In this document: positions 7,087 through 17,850 of the stretch, piece after piece
Layout: every line of letters begins with the position of its first letter
How positions within the stretch are numbered: position 1 is the first letter of the stretch
The notes under the pieces: generated by a model
Databases searched by the model: none
What the model saw: the letters and a program-made list of their open reading frames with translations, nothing else
Told to the model about the DNA's origin: nothing
From: Larix sibirica
Taxonomy: Eukaryota; Streptophyta; Pinopsida; Pinales; Pinaceae
Assembly: GCA_004151065.3 (NCBI GenBank)
Contig: NWUY0300002425.1
Location: 33,629 to 59,565, forward strand
DNA: 25,937 nucleotides
Direction: 5' to 3'
Position numbers and translations under genes: made by a program

Positions 7087-9743
7087 CTTAATATCAATAT
7101 GCTTTGTGCAATCATGAAATTTTGGATTATTCAGTAAGTGAATAACACTTTGACTGTCATAATGCAAATTAGTCTTCCCCGACATTACCTTGAATTCATT
7201 GATTAGTCACTCTAGCCAAAGTTTCTCTTCGTTGGCCTCATTTACTGCCACATATTCTACTTCAGTGGTTGATAAATCCACCACTAGATGCAACTTAGAT
7301 GTCCAAGTTGCAACTCCACCAGTAAGAGTGAAAGTATATAATCTTGTAGTATAGTTTCAACCATCTTTGTCTCCACTAAAATCTTGATTTATAAAACCTT
7401 TAATTTGTAAAATTTTCGATATGTGGAAAATAGTAGCATCTGAAGTTCCCCTTAAGTATCTGAGTATCCACTTCACAGTAGTCCAATGATCCTCACCATG
7501 ATTTTCTATAAACTGGATAACATGTTCCATTGCTTGGGAAATATCCATTTTAGTGCCCACCACGATGAATATGAGGCTCCCTACTGCTGATGAATATGGT
7601 ACACAAGACATGCGTGTCTTATTTGCTTATATGCTAGGAAATTGTTCATAAGACAATTTGAAGTGTGGAGTAAGTGGGGTGCAAATTGGTTTTGCATTCT
7701 ACATATTGAAGCGCTACAAAATATTTTCCATTTATGAAATTTGAATTAACTAAATCTTCCTACCTATCATGTCCATGTGTATCTTCATCCCTAGAATTTA
7801 GTTTTCTAATCGTAAATCCTTCATTTCAAACGTCCCAGACAATTGAACCTTAAGATCAATGATTTTATTCACACTAGGGCATGCAACCAACATATCATCG
7901 ACATATAACATCAAGATAACAAAACTGCCATCTTCAAACCTCTTATAGTATGCACAATGGTCAACTTCACTCCTACCAAAACCTTGTATCTTTATGAAGG
8001 TGTCAAACTATATGTACCACATCCTTGGTGCAATTTTAAATCCATACAAAGGTTTTTTGAGTCTGCAAACCAAATTACCTTTTCCTCTTTCTTTATATCC
8101 CTTGGTATGATCCATATAAACCTCCGCCTTGATATCACCTTGTAGGAAATCAATTTTTACATCAATTTGCTCCAAAACTAAATCTTGTGTTGCTACAAGT
8201 GCAAGTATAACTCTTACAGTAGTTAGCTTCACAATTGGAGAGTTTTTAATTCAAGTCTATACCTAACTTTTGCACATAACCTTTTTCCACCAAATGAGAT
8301 TTATAGCATTCCAGTAACCTTCCATTGTAGTTCTTTACTTTTTACACCCACTTATTTCCAACAACCTTTCTTCTAGGTGGAATATCCACAAGTTCCCACA
8401 TTTCATTCTTGTGTATTTATTTCATTTCATTGTCCATAGATTTCCTCCATTTATTTGCATTCTCAGATTCTCTAGCTTCTTGAAATGAACTAGGTTAACC
8501 ATCATTAGTTAACAAAACAAAAGAGGATTGGAAATCATAAGAATACCTTTATTGACACATTTTGGGACGTGTAGATATTTTGTGTTATGGATGCTAAAGT
8601 TGCTTCTATTCACGTTGATCAAAATCTTAATTTTCATTTTCATCTTTGCTCATTTCTACTTCAATGGGTACAATCTCAAGTGTTTGTTGTACCTCCTTCC
8701 TTAGTGTGTATGTTTCATTAAAAATAACATCCCAACTAACAAATACTCTATGGTCAATAGGATCCCATGGTCTATACCCCTTTATTGCATGATCATAAAC
8801 AATAAATACACATTTCCTTGATTTTGGGTCAAGTTTGGATCTTTTTTATTTAGTCACAAGGGAAAATGCATCATAGCTAAAGGTACAAAAATGAGGATAA
8901 TCAACTGACTTACCACACTAAACCTCTTTTGTACTATATCCATTTAAAGTAGCTATGGGAGAACTATTAATAATATAAGTAGTTGTATTAAGAACCTTTG
9001 CCTAGAATCCAATATCAAACTCAAATGTGTTGAGCGTGCTTCTTGCACGTTCCATAATTGTGTGATTCATCCACTCAACCACACCATTTGTTGTGGAGTA
9101 TATGGAGAAGTCTTTTGGTGCATGATTACTCACTACGTACAAAATTTATGAAACTCATTTGGAGCAATATTCTCCTCCATTATCTGACATGAGACATAAA
9201 ATAGACCCGCCCAATCTTTTCTCTATTCATTCCTTGGAATCTTTAAATTTATCAAAGGTTTTCGACTTATTTTTCAGAAAATACACCCACACTCTTCTAG
9301 AATAATCATCTATAAAAGTAAGAAAATACATAGCACCATTTATAAACTAAGTTGGGACTAGTCCAAATATACCAAAATGAATAAGTTGCAAAAAATAAAA
9401 AAAAATACCAAAGCTTGTAGTAAACATAACTCTCTTATGTTTACCAAAAATACAGTGCTCACACAAGTATAAATTACAAGACTTAATCCCAAAAATCATA
9501 CCTCGTTCATGCATAATTTCAAACCCTTTTCAGTCATATGCCCAAGTGGTTGATGCCACAACATCACCGTATCCAGAGCATTCCCTAAATTTTTCATTGT
9601 TGCATGGTTTGTCATTTATCTACCACTAGGCCTCCTTTGGTAATTTTGCAATGATTGTCACCAAAGGTAGTAGAATACCTTGACTTATCCATCGTATTTA
9701 TTATGAGAAGATTAATTTGTATATTTGGTACATGTTGTACACC

Positions 9744-10136
9744 ACACAACTTCCTTTCTCTTCCATCATCCACCTTGATCCTAATGTCCCCTTTTCCCAC
9801 AATTTGTAAAGGATGATCATCACCAAAGTAAACCAGGGTTGATATTTGACAAATCGGTCTCAATGTGGAGATATGTGGAAGGATGCACTTAAGTCCAAAA
9901 CCCAAGAATATAAAAGAATATGATGTTACTAAGACAAAAATCCTCACATGTTGTTGTCTCTTTTGAATCTTCTATGCTGGATTTAGTTGATGGTTGGTCT
10001 TATGTTTCATCCTTCTTTTCCTTTTTCAGATGCCAACAATCCTATCTCAAGTACCCTTGCTTCCTACAATTCCAACACTTATCTTCAGCTTGTGTCCTTT
10101 GGATTTAGTTTTGGACTGTGATATACCTCATTGAGC
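9744..10136 (-). repeat. Internal duplication unit A in copy 2
   Basis: Counterpart of 4232-4624 at +5512 bp. It carries the same zinc-knuckle His-to-Tyr change and internal stop. Confidence 0.82.
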
Positions 10137-10166
10137 CCTCTCGCCATATATGTGTACACGTGGCTC

Positions 10167-10368
10167 CTTTTTTTTACGAAATGTGCGACGAAACATCTGA
10201 AATGTCGTTGTAGAAAGGTCATCATAAGACCGAAGAAATTTTGACATTCGTCTTAAGACCGATGAAAGTTGGAAAGTCAGAATTCCGATGTCGAACATTC
10301 GATGTTTGTTCGACGACCTAATTTCAACGAAATTTCAGTAAAACGTCAGACCTATTGTCGAAAAAAAG
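10167..10368. mobile_element. Foldback / MITE-like element in copy 2
   Basis: Counterpart of 4655-4856 with identical sequence as far as I can read, again lying between the two nucleocapsid/protease units. It is therefore part of the duplicated block and not an independent insertion. Confidence 0.6.
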
Positions 10369-10374
10369 ACACAA

Positions 10375-10782
10375 ACACAACTTCCTTTCTTTACCATTGT
10401 CCACCTTGATCCTAATGTACCCTCTTCCAACATTTTGTACAGGATGATCATCACCAAAGTAAACCATCCCACCACTATAGGGTTTATATTTGACAAATCG
10501 TTCTCAATGTGGAGATACGCGTAAAGATGCACTTGAGTAAAAAAGCCAAGCATATAAAAGATATTTGATGTTACAAAGATAAATAGTATCACATGTTGTT
10601 GTCTCTTCTGAATATGATATGCTGGATTTAGCTAATGGTTGGTCTTGCGTTTCATCCTTCTTTTCCTTTTTCATATGCCAACAATCCTTCCTCAAGTACC
10701 CTTGCTTCCTACAATTCCAACACTTCTCTTCAACTTATGTCCTCATGATTTAGTTTTGGACTGTGATATACCTTGTTGACCC
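10375..10782 (-). repeat. Internal duplication unit B in copy 2
   Basis: Counterpart of 4863-5270, with the readable zinc knuckle at 10681-10722. Confidence 0.82.
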
Positions 10783-11468
10783 ATTTCACTAGATCAACCT
10801 CTCATAGATCGGGCTTCACTAGTAGAAAGATTCAAATATGATTTCTATCTCAACTATTCCCCCAACAAAGCAGCTACCACATCATCAAATTTTAGATTTC
10901 TTGATGATGAGTTGGTGATGGTCATCACCAAATGATCCCAATTGTCCGAAGGGGAATGGAGTAAAAGTATTTCTCTAACCTCATAATCCACCTTTACATT
11001 AACCAAGACCAATTTGTTGATTAGGGTCATAAACTCATTCATATGATCTGCTGCATATGAACCATCTTTCATCCTCAAGTGATAAAGCTACTTTTTGAGG
11101 AAATCCTTATTTATTGTTGATATAGTCTCATAGAACTTCCTAAGTTTGCCTCAAATACTTTCGAAAATATTTTATTTATAAATATTGAACAAGATAAAGT
11201 TCGTTAGGAAAAGAAAAATTGTAGAAACCAACTTCTTGTCCAGCTTTTTACACTCATCATCTATCATGTTTCTAGGTTTTTGTGCAATCCCTTTCCAGGC
11301 CAGGGATTGGTCATTTTGAACCTACAAATCCTAAACCTTTATCTTCCAAAGGGAAAACTTATTTCCATTAAAATTCTCAGTTTCGAACTTGGTTAAACCT
11401 CTTGTAATTGTTGTAGCTCCCAATTGCAAAAAAACCCTAATCTAGTGAGTTTTTTAAGAACCTAAATA

Positions 11469-11476
11469 TGATACCA
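11469..11476 (-). promoter_or_regulatory. Primer binding site of copy 2
   Basis: TGGTATCA on the minus strand, two bases from the LTR, as in copy 1. Confidence 0.82.
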
Positions 11477-11478
11477 GA

Positions 11479-11837
11479 AGTTTGAAAATATAAAAAATAG
11501 AAGCAAACAACAATAACAATAGAACATGAGATTTACATGGAAACCCTATTATGCACAAGTAAAACCACAGGGCAATGGGAGTTTTGATATTTTATTATAA
11601 CTCAACAAAAAACTTACAATACTTTATTCTCTTGTGATACAATGCTAGGGGTAATTTTCCTTTCAAAACACATTAAAAGGGTCTATAAATTTTCATGTCA
11701 AGGACTCCACCCTGCACCCTTGGGAAAGGGGGGGAATTGGTCGCCCCCTTGCGACACATAAAAAATGTGCAAGGGTATATACACTTAGCATTATATAGGA
11801 AATGTCAAATACATGGACATTGACTTCACCTCCTAAA
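11479..11837 (-). repeat. 5' LTR of copy 2, divergent
   Basis: The first 75 bp (11479-11553) match the copy 1 5' LTR with one difference. Beyond that only scattered blocks agree, such as the G-rich CACCCTTGGGAAAGGGGGGG stretch near 11715 and the final CACCTCCTAA. The minus-strand start is TTTAGGA-like instead of TGTTAGGA. The sudden loss of identity inside an LTR is unexpected for a simple tandem duplication. Confidence 0.7.
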
Positions 11838-14800
11838 ATTTCCAAGAATAATAGTTGGTACTTACTATTAAGTGAATGAATCTCATTAAGATTGGTCATG
11901 ATGACAAGTGATAATCAAATGCACTTTCAAAAAATGACACTGGAAAAGGTGTCTGTATGAGAAAGATATATCCCTTAAAAATTACAAAAGGGATGAAGCA
12001 AACAATCTCTAAAATAACTGAAACATTACAACACCATATGGTGAAATTTTCATATATAAACTTTTCCAGTGTGTAGATAAAAAACACAATAGAAATAAAA
12101 AATGAATTCACTAGAAATAAACTTCATATGGAAAATATATCTTTATTTGAAAAAGAGGTCTCAAAGATGGAATCACAATAAAAAGGGTCCCTCCCAAAGG
12201 TTGGCATGGCACATTGAACAAGAAATGATTGTACAAATGTCTACGTGGCATAATAATTATGTTGATGTGTAGGTCCAAGTGGTAATAGAAGTGATAGGTA
12301 GCTCATGTTAAGTGGTTAGGTGATGTGGTAGGCACCATGTGGCAGTTGTCGTTGAGGTGACATGCAAGGGCTACATGTCAAGTCTACATGCCAAGTGGCC
12401 GGGTAGCATCGCAACAATAATCATCATAAGGTGACAAAAGAAACAACGGAGTTCCACGGTTGGAAGTGTTAATGATTAGACCACATAAAGGTGGTGTGGG
12501 AACCAAGGGTGGAAGAGTTATTTCGAGAAGCTTAGGTGACCAAAAAGGAAAGTGTTGATTGTGGGTGTGGGGCCCAAATTGTTGGTGATAGATAGGGAAA
12601 TCCTTGACCAAGGACAAAGGGCCCAAATTATAGGCGAGCAGGAGGAGGGCCATTGAGGAGAAGTCTAGTCTATGGGAGGGTTGAGCAAATGCAACAACAA
12701 GGCTAACGGGACCACACGAGAGCTTCAAATGAACGAAGATGCGTCAAAGAGAGATCCACAAGGAGGAAAGCCTCAACAAAGACAACAAACCATGTGCAAG
12801 GTTGCAATGATGAAAGAAGAGCCCAAGAGGAAGGTTGGAAAACAACAACAAAGGTTAGTGTTGGTGGTCATGGCGGTGAAGGTGATGAAGTATTTCCAAA
12901 AGAGAAATGATAGGGATGTTTAGAAAACGATAGTGGTGACCCAAAAACCTAAAAGAACTAGTCTAATATTTTTTAAATGGAGTAAAACAAAACTTAATCC
13001 TTAAAAATAGACGATCATAGCTCTCTAGAGAAAACCTGGAAACCTAGGAAAAATGATGGTCTTTTTCAACAAAACATAAAGATAGCCCCCCTAAAACAAA
13101 TGCTTAGGACATAATGGTACCATTATATCAGATGTAAGATATATGGATTTTGGAAAAATATAGGCCCTCCAAAGATTAACATCACAAAATGAAGCTACTA
13201 TTCCTCATCCCATCAACCTCAAATGCAATAACTAGACACATTAAACACAACTCTTTTGATAGACAATTTCCCTAAGCGTTCTTGCTCCATTCTTGCTCTA
13301 AGAAGTTTGGCTCAAAATTTTGGTTATAGTCCAAAATCTATGGCAATTTGTTTCCTAGAAGCTTTACCAAGCCAATTATCAGTCTTGTAGTAATCTCTAG
13401 CTCAAAATTTGAATCAACAATTTATTTTTATTGAGCCCTCCTGTTGTAATGATGATCATAGTCGATTACCATTTCACTAACTTAAATCATGAGAACTTTC
13501 GCCGCCACTTTGTCTATCTATAGGTATATCTAATATCTTGAATATTGGGTCTCTGTTCTTGTGCATGAAGAGTGATTTGTGAAGTATAAGTGCTTAAAAT
13601 TAGTTTAGTTTAAATTATCCAAACCAGAACCATGTGCATTTATACCAAAAGTGTGGGCATTTATGGCTATTGCACAACTAGAAACATATAATGGATTTTT
13701 CACATTAATAAACCTTCATAGCATTTTCACATTAATCATGATTTGATTGACCATAGATGCATGTCATATTTACCATACCCACTGGCCATAACTACATAAA
13801 TATAACGACAAAATACACTAACCTTGTAACATGTGGATATAATGTGAATATTTTCATAGTAATTAAAAGAAAATATGTATATGGCATAGTAAGTTTAGTG
13901 ATATTGATAATTGTTTCCAATTATTTACAGCTGCACACAGACTCAAGAGATATTAATGATCCAAATGACATCAATAACATCTAATTTAAGATGAATGATG
14001 TATAATTTTCTCAAGTTTATGACCTTGTATATGATTTGTAACTCATGCTTCATAATATTAGATAGAAAATTACAACCAAGCACATCCCAACTCCAATTAA
14101 AACATTTGTAGTGTGCATTTGATAGTAATTGTTTAGCAATACATCTAGTGTATATTTTAAAGAATTGATGCAAAAACGGGCACTCTAAGAAAATGATAAC
14201 ATCTTTACTAAAGTGAAGTTACTCAACCATGGTTGATAGAAAAAATAAAGAAGATCAATCAAAATAGATCAATGAAAAGTGAATGAATATGGTATCTAAA
14301 CATCATAATTGTTTGTGAAGTTTATTTTGAACAAAATAAACTTTCTAATATTGAAAGTTGAATTGAAACTCTATCAAAAGAGTAAATATCTTGTGAAAAA
14401 CTGACCTAATCTTAAAAATGAAGATCTCTACTAAAAAACTTGTTCTCATCTTCAAGTAATTGAAGTACCTTTTGTTCTTCTTTATAAGCATTTAACAGCC
14501 TTTGCTCTTCATCTGCAACTTGTAATCACATACCACATAACAAATCATCTTGAGATACATGATTGAAAAGAAAACTTCGGAGATAAAAATTCTCAATTAT
14601 ACATGTGATTGTCCAAAGGAAAATCACTTTTGTTTTTTCCTTGCGCAAACATAATATTCAACTATAATTACTCTCTTATATATTATAGGTTTTTTTAATT
14701 GTTAGTTAGATGTTAAAAAGAACTAAAAGGTTGGCAACATCAAATGATACGTAGTGGAAAACTTTATGCAAAAGAGAAAAAATGAAAGACCAATTGATTC

Positions 14801-15950
14801 ATGCACATATTTATAATTCGTATTTAGGGTCATTTATGAAAGTTTTGATGATAAAAGCAAGAAAATTATTAATTATAAACTGCTAGTCACCTCACATGCA
14901 GCGATCCTTTAATTGCCAAGAAATGTACTTAGCCTTAATTAGGGTGCATATGGTATTAATCCACATCAATAACGTCCATTGTAGTGTGACATACATAATT
15001 TGAGGGTAGGTTAGGCTAGAGAGCATCCATCGACGTGAGACTAGTATAAGTATCCCATATTGCTCTTATTTTTTTCATATTTTGATAGCCATGCACAATA
15101 GATTTTTACCTCACTCATCCACCTCATTTTCTTGGGGTTTTTTCCATCATAAAGGGGGCAAATAGGAGCATAAGTGTATGCTGCCTTAAGAAGGTATTAC
15201 TCTATTGTTTTTTTATCATTAATTTTCTATTTTTATGTATTAGAAGGACGATGACTCCTTTTTTTCATAGCAACAATTTGTGCAAGTTCGAATTCTACAC
15301 TTAAGACAAGAACACTTTGCATGTGATGAGCAATGCGTTACTTTAAAGCCTTATTTTGGGCAATGACCTATTAAGAATTAACTATCATTTCATCTTTTCT
15401 GATGCATTTACTACATGATACATAGTCAAGCATTTGTTGTGTTGTGTAGTATGAGGACTTTTTATATATATTTTTTGGAATTTCATAGCCAAGTTTGATC
15501 TGGATTATGGGGGGGAGATAGGGGATGATTTAACAGCATGGCATTGATTAAGTTATGGTAAGCAGAAGAACGAATAAAATGAAGAAAAGAAAGAAACCAA
15601 ATGTGCACAAATCAAATTAAATCGAACACCGTTTGCATTGTGTGAAAGATCTGTACATTGCTCTGTAAAAGACAATAAGGTATAAAACAGAATGCATATG
15701 TCCTATGCTTTGCTGCTATGATTCATATAATACATTGTATATAGAGAATTACATTTCGATTACATAAGTGACTAATCAGATGCTGAAGGAAATTCGATTC
15801 AATAACTAAAGGTGTTTTTTCTTGTCTCTAGATGCAGTATGTGCTACTGCATGTGTTGGCATGTAGGCATTGTAACAGTCTAAGTTGGCATTCGTGCATG
15901 CAAGCGTGTCTGAGAAAACAAAGTCACTAAAAAGAGGGGTTGTTTGCAAG
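11838..15950. other. Gene-poor intergenic sequence
   Basis: About 4.1 kb of AT-rich sequence without a convincing gene. Open frames up to 114 codons occur (12384-12728 minus, 13757-13984 plus) but have low-complexity or random-looking composition and no recognised motif. A near-perfect 13-bp tandem pair, CTACATGTCAAGT / CTACATGCCAAGT, is at 12371-12396 in a stretch rich in CAAGTGG words (12230-12410). It may be old, unrecognisable transposon sequence. Confidence 0.5.
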
Positions 15951-15965
15951 AGGACCATGAGAAAA

Positions 15966-16145
15966 GAATTGATTGACAAGAAGGAAGTCAACAAGTGAGT
16001 CATTACCAAGGGGGCATCAACATTCGGGTCTTTGGCAAGTGGGTTGTTGACAAGATGATCATTGATAAGGAGGTCATTGACAAGAAGGTTATTGATAAGT
16101 TCATCAACAAGGGGGTCATCAACAAGAAGGCCATTGAACAAGGAG
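15966..16145. repeat. Degenerate ~15-bp minisatellite
   Basis: Units resembling AAGGTCATTGACAAG recur in tandem, clearest at 16050-16140. They keep a 15-bp rhythm, apart from one shortened 12-bp unit, over six or more units. Because the period is a multiple of three, frames stay open on both strands. The plus strand gives Val-Ile-Asp-Lys-like repeats, and two overlapping minus-strand frames give Leu/Asp/Asn-rich repeats. These open frames are best explained by the repeat and not by a gene. Confidence 0.75.
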
Positions 16146-16866
16146 AAGCTGATTTTTTTGTTGACAAGCAACTACCAAGATGAATCACCCCTCCTTGGAA
16201 AGCAATGGTCCCTATAACAGTAAGTTTTGGGATCAAAGGTGCAAATGGTTGTGTTGTTGTTGGCATAGAAAAAACCACACTAAAAATGGATGCAAACCCC
16301 TAATTTTATAAAGGCCTCTTACTCATAATTGGGAAACAACAAAGGTACATGAATTCATTGTTTGATGTTGGATGATTATGTAGAAATAAAGTTTGTCTTG
16401 CTACTATTGTTGATGATATTCTCAACGTTCTACACTACTAAGAATGGGTCTATATAGTGCACAGAGGAGGAAAGCTTGACTTTAGCGTGTGCATCTATCT
16501 TTCCCTCAAGATTGTGAATGTCTTTGAAGGAATCAACTTTGTTGAAGGGTGCATTACAATGATCATTGGGAAAGTTGGTAATTTCCTTCAAAAGATTCAT
16601 GAAATCATCCTTCATGGATTTTCTCTATCGGTTAAGGGAGTTTGCAATACAATGTTTCATCAAAGAGATTACATTGTGGTCTTCATATGCAATCGTGGTG
16701 GTCTTCTCCCTTCTAGTAAATGTCTTGTTTTTGTAATAAGCCAATTGTGTGAGTACAATATATGACTCAAAAGAAGTGAGTGTCATTGGTGATGAGCTAA
16801 TTGTGTCTATACAATGTATGACTGAGCAAGGAGTGAATGCTCTAAGAAAATACTATAAACGAATAG

Positions 16867-16868
<2 letters not shown>

Positions 16869-16906
<38 letters not shown>
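16869..16906. repeat. (AG)19 microsatellite
   Basis: A pure AG dinucleotide run of 38 bp. Read on the minus strand it is a CT run 73-110 bp downstream of the putative TATA box, which would place it in the transcribed leader of the proposed LTR. Confidence 0.97.
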
Positions 16907-16908
<2 letters not shown>

Positions 16909-16978
16909 CCCCTTTGGAAATTATCACACCCGGTCAAAATAGAGAATGAAGCTTCTTTACAAGTGAGGAGTATGTGTA

Positions 16979-16984
16979 CTTATA
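16979..16984 (-). promoter_or_regulatory. Putative TATA box of the proposed LTR
   Basis: The minus strand reads GTGTATAAGTACA, with TATAAG about 170 bp inside the proposed LTR start. The spacing is reasonable for a plant LTR promoter; there is no other support. Confidence 0.4.
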
Positions 16985-17151
16985 CACATCCATCTAGGGT
17001 TGGGGTGCAAGCCCGAAGAAGGTGATTGGTCCAACCTAGTCATAAATGATAAAGGGGGTAACTTACCATATGCAAGCTAATTAAATCCCTTAATACACCA
17101 AGTAGTGGGTTAACATGTGGTCTTAAGTGAAGATTACCCATAATCTTAACA

Positions 17152-17160
17152 CCCCCACTT
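17152..17160 (-). promoter_or_regulatory. Putative polypurine tract
   Basis: AAGTGGGGG on the minus strand, immediately before TGTTAAGATTA. The combination of a G-run and TGTTA is typical of the interior/3' LTR border in plant LTR elements. Confidence 0.5.
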
Positions 17161-17334
17161 AAGATTCAAATGAGGGGCCATTGAAAAATATTTCGATATA
17201 CAAATGAAGGAGTGAGCTTACCCAACTCAAGATAAAGTTAGTTGTCACTAAAAGAAGAGAGAGCGGGTTTGTGATGACCAAATCAATACAAAAGTTGACC
17301 CTATACGTAAAAAGAGCATTGGCACCATACTACT

Positions 17335-17850
17335 ATATACTGGAGAAAATTGTCATGGACTTTTTCATCCAATGAATGAGGGAAGATGTTGTATCCTTGC
17401 CATACTACATACCCATTGTGGGAGTGGTACCATTGAATTTTGCCTATGATGAAGGAGTATTGGAAGGAATATCTTGTATATAATGAAGAATATAGCTATT
17501 GATTTGCTCAATTGTTGGAAAAGACTATCACTGACCTACTCATCCAATGTGTGATGGTAGAAAGACATATCCTTGCCATATTGCTCATCTATTGGGAGAG
17601 TGGTACTACTGAACTATGCATTTGGATAGGTGTCTGAATAGACATCTTGTGTAGGAATGATGAATGTAGCCATTGATTGACTCATCCATTGGAAACAACT
17701 ATTACTACCATGCTCATCAAATAGAGGAGGGAAGGAAAATATAACCTTGTGATACTACACATCTATTAAGAGAGTGGTATTGAATTGTCCATTTGAAGAG
17801 GTGTTAGAAGAAACACCCTATAATAGAGAGGAGATTAGAATACTCACATC
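17335..17850. repeat. Three tandem units of about 175 bp
   Basis: Three diverged units follow one another. Anchor phrases recur at near-constant spacing. TCATCC (TCATCA in the third unit) is found at 17365, 17540 and 17714, and GAGTGGTA at 17422, 17598 and 17772, giving periods of 174-176 bp. The units carry no shared open frame. They lie 184 to about 700 bp from the proposed polypurine tract, a place where some plant LTR elements carry tandem repeats. Confidence 0.8.

Larger units (their letters stand above)
7087..11437 (-). pseudogene. Copia gag-pol remnant of copy 2
   Basis: Domain for domain this equals copy 1 plus 5512 bp. RNase H lies from 7087 (cut) to about 7372, and reverse transcriptase at about 7357-8412 with its Tyr-Val-Asp-Asp box at 7894-7905. 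Integrase is at about 8462-9437, GAG-pre-integrase/protease at about 9437-9952, and gag at about 10787-11437. The same stops and frameshifts are present in the parts I compared, so the copies were inactive before they were duplicated. The one difference I saw in coding sequence (9284) is silent, in a valine codon of the integrase core. Confidence 0.87.
7087..11837 (-). mobile_element. Ty1/copia retrotransposon copy 2, truncated at its 3' end
   Basis: Positions 7087-11553 repeat 1575-6041 at a constant offset of 5512 bp. I found only two differences: 3772 A versus 9284 C, and 5999 A versus 11511 C. The copy starts within RNase H at the N, so it lacks the RNase H end, the polypurine tract and the 3' LTR. 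It includes the duplicated nucleocapsid/protease units and the foldback element. At its high-coordinate end it runs into an LTR that is only distantly similar to those of copy 1. It is either a recent local duplication or an assembly product. Confidence 0.88.
16440..17151 (-). mobile_element. Probable LTR of another retrotransposon (minus strand)
   Basis: On the minus strand an LTR-like start, TGTTAAGATTATGG, begins at 17151 and is directly preceded by the purine-rich AAGTGGGGG (17152-17160), as a 3' LTR follows its polypurine tract. A TATAAG box is at 16979-16984 and a (CT)n tract lies downstream of it. The partner LTR is not in the window, and the far border near 16440 is only a guess. If correct, the element interior lies to the right, from 17152 onward. 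Confidence 0.45.

Noticed and set aside
12384-12728. 114-codon open frame on the minus strand
   Set aside because: The composition is Leu/Pro-rich with no recognisable domain, the opposite strand is also partly open, and the area contains short repeats. There is no evidence of a gene.
13757-14173. Two overlapping open frames of about 75 codons, one with a hydrophobic stretch
   Set aside because: They are AT-rich chance frames with Ile/Asn/Tyr codon bias expected from base composition. The hydrophobic look is what T-rich codons give.
16749-16949. Open frame with an Arg-Glu repeat protein tail
   Set aside because: The repeat is simply the (AG)19 microsatellite read in frame.
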